Shown: in pieces, positions 57,261 through 64,000 of the stretch
Position numbering within the stretch: the first letter of the stretch is position 1
Layout of the letters: each line of letters begins with the position of its first letter
Assembly: GCA_041398745.1 (NCBI GenBank)
Contig: JAWKUB010000015.1
Coordinates: 10,107-74,106, forward strand
Direction: 5' to 3'
From: JACKHO01 sp041398745
GTDB lineage: Bacteria > Planctomycetota > Planctomycetia > Planctomycetales > Planctomycetaceae
Length of the DNA: 64,000 nucleotides
Translations under genes and position numbers: made by a program
Notes under the pieces: generated by a model
Told to the model about the DNA's origin: nothing
What the model saw: only the letters and a program-made list of their open reading frames with translations
Database searches by the model: none

Positions 57261-59696
57261 ATGCTGTTGAAATTGCTGTTGAGTCTTAGCTGCTTTGCCA
57301 TTGTCGCCTTCGGGGTGCCTGAGCAGTTGCTCGCTTCTGATTCCAACGCTGCCCCTTCGCTGACGGCGACTCCTCGGCAACTGACGTTCACCGTTCCGGA
57401 AAGTTCGAGTCAGATTTTGGTTTGGGCGACGAGTGCAGGGAGAACTGTGGATCTGACACACTCCGCGAGCTATTCATCTCAGGATCCCAGTGTGGCTCGG
57501 GTCAACGAACGTGGGCAGGTCGTGCCTGTTGCCGATGGGCAGACGGAAATCGTAATTCAGTCTGGCGAAGCGTCGCTGACTGTGCCCGTTTCGATTCAAG
57601 GGCTTGGTCAACCAGCTCCGATCTCCTTCCGAAATGAAATTGTCCCCATCCTGTCCAAAGCCAGCTGCAACTCGGGGGGGTGCCATGGCAAAGCCGAAGG
57701 TCAAAACGGCTTCAAGCTCAGTGTGTTCGGCTACGATCCGGCCTTTGACCATCAGTCGATTGTGCTTCAGTCTCGTGGCCGTCGAGTGAATCTCGCGGCT
57801 CCGGAAAAGAGCTTGCTGCTGGCAAAAGGGACTGCGACGACTCCCCATGGCGGCGGGCAAAAGTTCAGTTCCGATTCCCGCTGGCATGCGAGGATTCAGC
57901 GCTGGATCGCCGAAGGCGCTAAACTTGACGCCCCTCAGACTGGGTCGGTCGAGACACTAATCGTGACTCCGTCGGAAGTGGTGCTTGCTCCTCAAGGTCA
58001 GCAGCAACTTCGCGTGACCCTCCGCAGTCCCGACGGTACCGAACGTTGTGTGACGGCCGAGGCCGACTTTCAGTCCAACCAAGATTCTATCGCGGGGGTC
58101 GATCACGATGGGTTCGTCCAGGCGACCGACGTTCCCGGAGAAGCGGCGATTCTGGTTCGCTACCTTGGTCAGGTCGCAACCTGCCGCGTGGTCCGGCCTC
58201 GAATGGCAGGAGAGTTCACCCGTCCGCCGGAGATCAACTTCATCGATACGCTCGTCTGGAACAAGCTTGATCAGCTGAACGTTTCTCCCAGTGAAATTTG
58301 TGACGATGCGACATTCCTGCGGAGGGTGTCTCTCGACGTTATCGGAACACTTCCAACCGCAGAGGAAGCCCGCGATTTCATCAAGGATACTTCTCCCGAT
58401 AAACGTCAGCGACTGATCGAACGGCTACTTCAGCGGCCGGAATATGCGGACTACTGGACTCAACGCTGGTCAGATCTGCTGCGGGTCGACAAGGACGTGA
58501 TTGAGCCGCAGGGGGCGGTCGCGATGACCAATTGGATCCACGATCAACTTGCGCGGAATGTACCCTACGACGAATTCGTCCATGCTATTCTGATTGCGAA
58601 GGGACCGACCTGGGGGAAATCGCCGTCTGCGTTTTTTCAGGTGCAAAAAGATCCTGAGATGGCGGCCCGTGCGGTCAGCCAGTTGTTCCTGGGAGTGCGG
58701 ATTGAATGCGCCCAGTGCCATCACCATCCGTTCGAACGTTGGGATCAGTCGGACTACTATGCATTTGCAGGAATGTTCACTGGAATTGATCGAAAGAAGG
58801 ATCCCCGCAATGGGATGAAGATCATCTCCATCCCCGGCAAGGACCTCACTCACCCGCGTACCGGAGAACCGGTTGCTGCTGCAGGGCTGGGATCGGTTCC
58901 TCCCGATTTCCCGGAAGGGGCCAGTCGCCGTGGCGAACTCGCTGACTGGGCCACAAGTCCTGAGAATCCTTACTTCGCCAAGAGCATCGCCAATCGACTC
59001 TGGGCCCATTATTTCGCTCGGGGACTTGTCGATCCGCTGGACGACTTCCGGGCCACGAATCCGGCATCGAATGAACCATTGCTTGATGCACTGGCGAACC
59101 ATCTGATCGAGATGGATTTCGACATCCGAAAATTCACCACGACGTTGCTGACCTCTCGCGTCTATCAGCTAAGTGCTGTGACGAACGAGTCCAATGCCTT
59201 AGATAATCAGAATTTCTCGCATGCTGCCTGGAAGCCGCTCCCGGCCGAGGTTCTGCTGGACGCGATTTCACAAGCGACGGGAGTTCCCGAACAATTCAAT
59301 GGCTGGCCGGTCGGTTACCGGGCGATTCAGATTTGGGATAACAAGCTGCCATCGCATTTCTTCGATGTCTTTGGTCGACCGAGCCGATTGACGGTCTGCT
59401 TCTGCGAACGGGGAGTTGAGCCGAGCATCGCCCAGGCCCTGCATCTGATGAACTCGGCCGAAACCATGGACAAGGTCATGAATCGCCGTGGGCGAGCAGC
59501 AGAATTGGCAAACTCCTCGCTCTCTGTCGACGACATGATTACAAAGCTTTATCTCACGACGTTGACCCGATTCCCGAGTGAACAGGAATTGGTCCTGATG
59601 CGGTCGGCGTTCGAAGAATCGAAGGATCGCCATGAGGTCACGGAAGATATCCTGTGGACATTACTAAATACCCGGGAGTTCGTTTTCAACCACTGA
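57261..59696 (+). CDS. DUF1549/DUF1553 protein with Ig-like domain and CX4CH heme site
   Basis: 811 residues from ATG 57261 (GGAAG upstream and directly before the signal peptide); in-frame ATGs at 57144 and 57213 are less likely. Residues ~25-110 look like a Big_2-type Ig-like domain (LTATPRQLTFTVPESSSQILV, YSSQDPSVARVNERGQVVPV). A cytochrome-like part has CNSGGCHGKAEGQNGFKLSVFG, a CX4CH motif instead of the usual CxxCH. A second Ig-like repeat (~235-330) is followed by DUF1549 (~335-560; VSLDVIGTLPTAEEARDFI, CAQCHHHPFERWDQSDYY) and DUF1553 (~570-810; ELADWATSPENPYFAKSIANRLW, ERGVEPSIAQALHLMNSAE). A second subtype of this family; it leads the operon with DUF1501 and a PPC-domain protein. Confidence 0.88.
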   Translation: MLLKLLLSLSCFAIVAFGVPEQLLASDSNAAPSLTATPRQLTFTVPESSSQILVWATSAGRTVDLTHSASYSSQDPSVARVNERGQVVPVADGQTEIVIQSGEASLTVPVSIQGLGQPAPISFRNEIVPILSKASCNSGGCHGKAEGQNGFKLSVFGYDPAFDHQSIVLQSRGRRVNLAAPEKSLLLAKGTATTPHGGGQKFSSDSRWHARIQRWIAEGAKLDAPQTGSVETLIVTPSEVVLAPQGQQQLRVTLRSPDGTERCVTAEADFQSNQDSIAGVDHDGFVQATDVPGEAAILVRYLGQVATCRVVRPRMAGEFTRPPEINFIDTLVWNKLDQLNVSPSEICDDATFLRRVSLDVIGTLPTAEEARDFIKDTSPDKRQRLIERLLQRPEYADYWTQRWSDLLRVDKDVIEPQGAVAMTNWIHDQLARNVPYDEFVHAILIAKGPTWGKSPSAFFQVQKDPEMAARAVSQLFLGVRIECAQCHHHPFERWDQSDYYAFAGMFTGIDRKKDPRNGMKIISIPGKDLTHPRTGEPVAAAGLGSVPPDFPEGASRRGELADWATSPENPYFAKSIANRLWAHYFARGLVDPLDDFRATNPASNEPLLDALANHLIEMDFDIRKFTTTLLTSRVYQLSAVTNESNALDNQNFSHAAWKPLPAEVLLDAISQATGVPEQFNGWPVGYRAIQIWDNKLPSHFFDVFGRPSRLTVCFCERGVEPSIAQALHLMNSAETMDKVMNRRGRAAELANSSLSVDDMITKLYLTTLTRFPSEQELVLMRSAFEESKDRHEVTEDILWTLLNTREFVFNH

Positions 59697-59842
59697 TCGT
59701 CACGTCCGGCATCAATGAGTGCACTTAACGCACAGGCGCCGAGACGCTTTGTATTTTGAGTTTGTTTCAGATTTCGAATTTCGTACTTCCCTCGCCACCC
59801 TGCCTGCCTCGTCATCCACTGAAACCCAACGAAGGGGACAAG

Positions 59843-61180
59843 ATGTTAGAACTTTTTAACCAGAGTTCCTTCGACCTTAACAGACGACGGATGTTGCAGA
59901 TCGGCGGCACAGGACTGCTCAGCGGTTTGACTCTGCCGACACTTTTGCAGCTACATGCCGAAGCGTCTCAAACATCTTCGCCAAAAGCCAAGGCCTGTAT
60001 CTTCCTGATGTTGGAAGGAGGCCCCAGCCATATCGACATGTGGGACCTGAAGCCGCAGGCCCCAGCCGAGATTCGTGGGCCGTTTCAGCCGATTTCGACG
60101 GTGGTCCCCGGCACGCAGATCAGCCAGTTGCTCCCGATGTGTGCGAAGGTGGCCGACAAGTTCACGATCTTGCGTTCGCACAGCCACAAGGACAATGCCC
60201 ATCAGACCGGCCGACACTGGGTCCTCACTGGCTATCCTCCGAATTTCGCAGATGGTCAGGCGAAAGGCGTCCCCTTCAACGAGCTTTACCCTTCGCTGGG
60301 ATCGATTATTTCTCGTGAATTGGGTTCTGGCGGCGACGTGCCCCCTTACATCGAAATGCCTAACCCGCTTGGACCCGGCGGTCCCGGATTTTATGGGGCG
60401 AGGTTTGCTCCCTTTACCATCGACAATGATCCGTCGCAGCCCGACTTTCAGGTTCGCGATTTGAATGTTCCGCCGAGCGTGTCTTCTGATCGCTTTGATC
60501 GCCGGACACGTTTGCTGGCCGCCGCCGATCAACTGGGGGCGGGGGCACAGGCGAATGGCAAAGCCGAGACGCTGAGTTCGTATTACGAACGGGCGCTCGA
60601 CCTCGTCACTTCCCCGCAGGCCAGAGAAGCGTTTGACATTCAACACGAATCTGCGGAGATGCGGGAACGATACGGATACTCGTCCATCGGTCAGTGCTCG
60701 CTGCTCGCCCGTAGACTCGTTCAGGCGGGCTGTCGATTCATCGGCATCGACCACGGCAGTTGGGACACCCACTTTGACAACTTCACGAGTCACGAAAAGG
60801 CACTCGTCCCGCCCACTGATCGAGCCTTCAGTGCCCTGGTCTCGGACCTTGATGAACGCGGAATGCTTGATGAAACGCTGGTCGTGATGATGGGTGAAAT
60901 GGGACGCACACCCCGCGTTAACAAGGATGCCGGACGAGACCACTGGTCGCAGTGCCAGACCGTGATTCTGGCGGGCGGCGGCATCAAACGGGGCGCCGTC
61001 GTCGGGGCCAGCGACGACACAGCCAGCCTGCCGATCACTCAGCCGTATGGTATTCAGGATCTCTTGCGAACGATTTTTCATCTCGTCGGTGTCGACGCGA
61101 ACAAGGTCTATCAGACGCCGCTCGGCCGCCCGGTCCCGATCGTCAGTGGCGGTCATAAGATTGATGAATTGCTGAGTTGA
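59843..61180 (+). CDS. DUF1501 family exported protein (Tat-type signal)
   Basis: 445 residues from ATG 59843 (GAAGGGGA upstream); the frame is open from 59756. N-terminus FDLNRRRMLQIGGTGLLSGL is a twin-arginine signal. Core: ACIFLMLEGGPSHIDMWDLKP, EIRGPFQPISTVVPGTQISQLLP, HSHKDNAHQTGRHWVLTGYPP, GIDHGSWDTHFDNF and MMGEMGRTPRVNKDAGRDHWSQ. This subtype (GRDHW, no DVHGHV ending) differs from those at 13942 and 18422 and goes with the Ig-containing DUF1549/DUF1553 subtype, so partner types appear to be matched. The activity of the family is unknown. Confidence 0.9.
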   Translation: MLELFNQSSFDLNRRRMLQIGGTGLLSGLTLPTLLQLHAEASQTSSPKAKACIFLMLEGGPSHIDMWDLKPQAPAEIRGPFQPISTVVPGTQISQLLPMCAKVADKFTILRSHSHKDNAHQTGRHWVLTGYPPNFADGQAKGVPFNELYPSLGSIISRELGSGGDVPPYIEMPNPLGPGGPGFYGARFAPFTIDNDPSQPDFQVRDLNVPPSVSSDRFDRRTRLLAAADQLGAGAQANGKAETLSSYYERALDLVTSPQAREAFDIQHESAEMRERYGYSSIGQCSLLARRLVQAGCRFIGIDHGSWDTHFDNFTSHEKALVPPTDRAFSALVSDLDERGMLDETLVVMMGEMGRTPRVNKDAGRDHWSQCQTVILAGGGIKRGAVVGASDDTASLPITQPYGIQDLLRTIFHLVGVDANKVYQTPLGRPVPIVSGGHKIDELLS

Positions 61181-61198
61181 TGAAAAAGCGAGAGTCGA

Positions 61199-63634
61199 AT
61201 GTTGATTCACCCTTTAACGCGCGCCCACCGGGAGCCATTTTCGGATGTAAACGGTGATCTGTTGAGACACATGACGGTTCTTCTAGTTTCAATCGCAATG
61301 TTCCCGACGGTACTCGCGGCTCAGTTAGCACCGTCTCTGGGGTACGTCGATCCACCAGTCATCACAATCGGTCAGACAACCGACGTTCGAATGGGCGGCT
61401 TTGACTTTACTGAAGACATGCAGTGGTTCGTCCACAACGACGCGCTGAAATTTGAGATTCTTGGTCCGCGAAGCGATTACCATCTCCCGCCGCCTCCGTA
61501 TTGGGTGGGTCCCCGCGCCAGCACGAATGCGTTTCCGATTCCGCGCGAAGTTCCTGCGCGAATCACCGTTTCTCCCGATGCCAAGCCCGGACTGGTCCGG
61601 TGGCAGGTCGCCAATGCGAATGGCGCGTCCGAAACCGCCTGCTTCTATCTCAGTCCAACGGTTCCGGTGATGGAAACACGCTCGCGTGATCTTCCGCAAC
61701 AAATCTCGAATCTTCCCGTCGACATTTGCGGTCGCCTCAGCCGGTTGACGGAAGTCGATCGTTACGAATTTGTTGCCGACCGAGATGGTCCCGTTTCCAT
61801 CGAAATTATGGCTCGGCAACTGGGCGTCGACTTTCAAGCCGTCCTTCAAGTACATGACTCTCACGGAACCAAACTCGCGGATTTCGCCGACACGCTCGGC
61901 CAGGACGGCGGCCTCACGTTCCTGGCAACGGCGGGTGAAACGTACACCCTGAGTCTAAATGACGTCGATTTTCGAGGCGACCGGTCTTACGTCTATCGGT
62001 TGTCCATCACTCCCGGGCCGCGCGTCACATGTTCAATTCCGGCCCGCTGCCAGCGCGGAACGACCCAGGAAGTCGAGTTCATTGGACCAGGGCTGAATTC
62101 CGGGACAGGCGAGTTGGAGTCGATTCGACAGACGGTGACTTTTCCAGATGATTCTGACGAGTCGCTTTCGGTGGAAGTGCTGACACGGTGGGGAGCAGTC
62201 GCGTTCGCGGTGCCGCTCATCGACTCCGCAGAGCCGACCAGGGACGAAGGTCGTCCCATCCTGGAACTGACCAGCGGGATGTCCCTCACTGAGCGAATGA
62301 TCGGGGACGCAGACGAACGCAGTTTCTCCTGGAACGCCGCTAAGGACGAATGGTACACCATCGACGCGGAGTCTTTGGCAATTGGGGGAAGTCTCGATGT
62401 CGCGTTGCGAGTGATTGGGCCTGATGGAAAACAAGTCGCGGAACTGGATGACCTGCCTGACTCGACGGACTCCCGACTCCATTTCAAAATCCCGGCCGAC
62501 GGGCGTTATCAGGTCGTCATTCGCTGTATGAGTGATCGTGTCGGTCGCCTCGATGAGATTTGCCGAGTAGCACTTGTCAAAACTCAGCCAGACTTTGCGA
62601 TTACGCTTCCGCAGACGCTCACCCTCCCGTCCGGGGGGAAAGTGGAAGTCAAATTCGCGGTCGCTCGATTGGGAGGTTTCGCGGAGCCGATTCAAGTGGA
62701 GTTCAAGAACCTTCCGGAGGGTGTCACCCCAGTCGGAGATCTAATCATTCCGGGGGACAAATCCGAGTTGAGGGTCTCCCTGGAATGCGCGGCAGACGTC
62801 GCCGTAACGGCGTCCATGATTCAGGTGCAGGGAACAGCCCCCATCGACGGCCAACCGGTGACTCATTTGGCGACTGCGACACTGGGAGGAAGCTATGGAC
62901 TGAAGTCACTTTCCGAAAAGCAAACGACGAACATTCTGCTGGCGATGACAATGTCGGCTCCCTTTGAAATCAAGGTCGTCGACCGGGAACGTCAGCGCGA
63001 CGTTCCCCGGGGAACCACATCCCTCGCTGAGTTGGACATTGAACGCAAAGAGGGCTTCACCGGCGAGATCATGCTGGAAATGGACGCCAGACAGTCCCGC
63101 AACCGCCAGGGAATTCTCGGCTTCGATACGCTGGTCGCCCCCGGAGAAAGCAAAGCATGGTACCCCTGCTTCCTGCCGGAGTGGCTGGGAACGGACCTCA
63201 CCCGACGAATTGTAATTCACGGTGTGGCCAAAGTCCCCGACCCAAAGGGAAACATTCGTGAACTGACTCAAAAGGGAGATGCCCGGATCACAATGATTCT
63301 CGAAGGGGCGCTGCTGAAACTCAGCTGTCCGGAGAACGACTTGCAGTGTCGAATCGGGTCGACGTTTGAAGTGCCCGTCAACATTCTCCGCTCAGTCAAG
63401 TTCCCGAAGCCAGTGACGGTTGATCTGGAGATTCCCGACGAATTGCAGGGAATCCTTAGCCCCGAACCCATGACACTTGAACCAGAAGCCGAATCCGGAA
63501 GGCTCCGAGTTCACTCAACTACCGATCCGAAACTCACCGGACAATGGACATTCCGAGTGCGAGCGACCGCACGACAAGACGACCGCTGGCCCGTTGTTTC
63601 GGAAGCGGAGTTGAACGTCGAATTCATGAATTGA
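61199..63634 (+). CDS. Exported PPC-domain (pre-peptidase C-terminal-like) multidomain protein
   Basis: 811 residues from ATG 61199, 18 bp after the DUF1501 stop; an in-frame ATG at 61271 (MTVLLVSIAMFP) gives a more standard signal peptide and may be the true start. Beta-rich throughout. Residues ~45-150 Ig-like (GYVDPPVITIGQTTDVRMGGFDF); ~165-270 PPC-type (DRYEFVADRDGPVSIEIMARQL, DFADTLGQDGGLTFLATAGETYTLSLNDVDF); ~360-460 a second PPC-like domain (RSFSWNAAKDEWYTIDAES, DGRYQVVIRCM); then Ig-like domains (~470-810). No catalytic motif. Proteins like this regularly follow DUF1549/DUF1553-DUF1501 pairs in planctomycetes and are probably exported structural or substrate-binding partners (inference). 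Confidence 0.85.
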   Translation: MLIHPLTRAHREPFSDVNGDLLRHMTVLLVSIAMFPTVLAAQLAPSLGYVDPPVITIGQTTDVRMGGFDFTEDMQWFVHNDALKFEILGPRSDYHLPPPPYWVGPRASTNAFPIPREVPARITVSPDAKPGLVRWQVANANGASETACFYLSPTVPVMETRSRDLPQQISNLPVDICGRLSRLTEVDRYEFVADRDGPVSIEIMARQLGVDFQAVLQVHDSHGTKLADFADTLGQDGGLTFLATAGETYTLSLNDVDFRGDRSYVYRLSITPGPRVTCSIPARCQRGTTQEVEFIGPGLNSGTGELESIRQTVTFPDDSDESLSVEVLTRWGAVAFAVPLIDSAEPTRDEGRPILELTSGMSLTERMIGDADERSFSWNAAKDEWYTIDAESLAIGGSLDVALRVIGPDGKQVAELDDLPDSTDSRLHFKIPADGRYQVVIRCMSDRVGRLDEICRVALVKTQPDFAITLPQTLTLPSGGKVEVKFAVARLGGFAEPIQVEFKNLPEGVTPVGDLIIPGDKSELRVSLECAADVAVTASMIQVQGTAPIDGQPVTHLATATLGGSYGLKSLSEKQTTNILLAMTMSAPFEIKVVDRERQRDVPRGTTSLAELDIERKEGFTGEIMLEMDARQSRNRQGILGFDTLVAPGESKAWYPCFLPEWLGTDLTRRIVIHGVAKVPDPKGNIRELTQKGDARITMILEGALLKLSCPENDLQCRIGSTFEVPVNILRSVKFPKPVTVDLEIPDELQGILSPEPMTLEPEAESGRLRVHSTTDPKLTGQWTFRVRATARQDDRWPVVSEAELNVEFMN

Positions 63635-63686
63635 ACTCGGATGCGTGTCGGCCTGCGGGCGCCGTCGATCGTGAAGGCTGTGCGAG

Positions 63687-63869
63687 TTGGAACTCATTGA
63701 CCGCGAACGCTGTGCGGCAGATCGACGTCTCACCGGAGTCGCCTTGGACCGCCTGACGCACCGCTGCCACATCCCCGAAGCCTCCGGCGAAAGCTTCCGT
63801 CTGCAAGGTGCCAAACGACGGAGAACAAAACGCTCAAGCTCCAGCCAGGCAAAGACAATTAACCAGTAA
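63687..63869 (+). pseudogene. IS21-type istB 3' remnant
   Basis: The 60-codon frame encodes RRLTGVALDRLTHRCHIPEA then SGESFRLQGAKRRR, the C-terminal end of IS21 IstB helper ATPases. The Walker motifs and all preceding sequence are absent: the gene at 61199 ends 52 bp before. The frame starts at a chance TTG. A truncated trace of an IS21 element, possibly continuing past the window. Confidence 0.7.
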
Positions 63870-64000
63870 CAACCTCCCCGGCCGAGAAGTTCATATCCGT
63901 CTGCCGGGCTCTTTCTCGCCAACTAGAGCATTTTTCGAAATGGTGTTCATCGGTGTCCAGCGTGGTGGATGTAGTTTTGGCATTCGGTTTTTGTGAATTG
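63870..64000. other. No gene seen; probably continuing mobile-element sequence
   Basis: Noncoding up to the window end. It follows the istB remnant; I could not assign it. Confidence 0.3.

Overview
The window looks like a chromosomal segment of a planctomycete (Planctomycetota, probably order Planctomycetales; inference). The evidence is the density of families almost confined to that phylum and its PVC relatives: DUF1549/DUF1553 proteins with planctomycete cytochrome domains, DUF1501 and DUF1552 secreted proteins, a PVC-type heme-binding dehydrogenase, a DUF1559 prepilin-like protein, a sulfatase and BlaI/M56 signalling genes. Base composition is moderately GC-rich. I saw no tRNA, rRNA or CRISPR array.

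Layout. 1-19.9 kb is a plus-strand block of exported proteins: the end of a DUF1552 gene, two sialidase-like proteins, a decayed ISAs1-family element that has removed most of a third sialidase gene, a 1296-residue dehydrogenase/cytochrome/DUF6807 fusion, and two DUF1549-DUF1553 plus DUF1501 gene pairs. A 38-codon DUF1501 vestige is wedged between the dehydrogenase and the first pair. 19.9-25.9 kb is a minus-strand island, apparently a mobile element in collapse. Transcribed in order it holds a broken serine recombinase, a DUF1257 start fused to a foreign tail, a frameshifted AAA ATPase start, a conserved fragment, an intact ubiquitin-like protein and a ThiF/E1-like gene without a usable start codon. 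A tyrosine recombinase lies at the right edge. 25.9-31 kb has a sulfatase, a DUF1559 gene behind a cobalamin riboswitch, and an eight-loop EF-hand protein with its own terminator.

31.2-37 kb is a three-gene operon: BlaI-type repressor, BlaR1-like M56 metallopeptidase and a 1207-residue protein joining secretin/pilus-type domains, a thioredoxin domain, a trypsin-like protease and a PDZ domain. Two matched CTAC-N4-GTAG palindromes sit on its promoter. 37-43.5 kb holds housekeeping-like genes: cysteine desulfurase, a PurF-like amidotransferase, a TrhO-RluA tRNA/RNA-modification fusion, a glycosyltransferase-like protein and a small Cys-rich protein. 43.6-56 kb has another DUF1549/DUF1553 protein, NfeD, a redoxin without cysteine, an MBL hydrolase, a 1520-residue PQQ-propeller protein, an ABC-2 type permease and a sugar-nucleotide epimerase. 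56-64 kb has an ISKra4-type transposase remnant, then a DUF1549/DUF1553-DUF1501-PPC-domain operon, and ends in an IS21 istB remnant.

Two themes recur. One is heme-binding DUF1549/DUF1553 proteins paired with DUF1501 proteins (three pairs, one unpaired gene, one vestige), presumably exported co-working proteins for breakdown of complex organic matter, as family context suggests. The other is gene erosion by internal deletion, seen in the DUF1501 vestige, the island and both transposase remnants.
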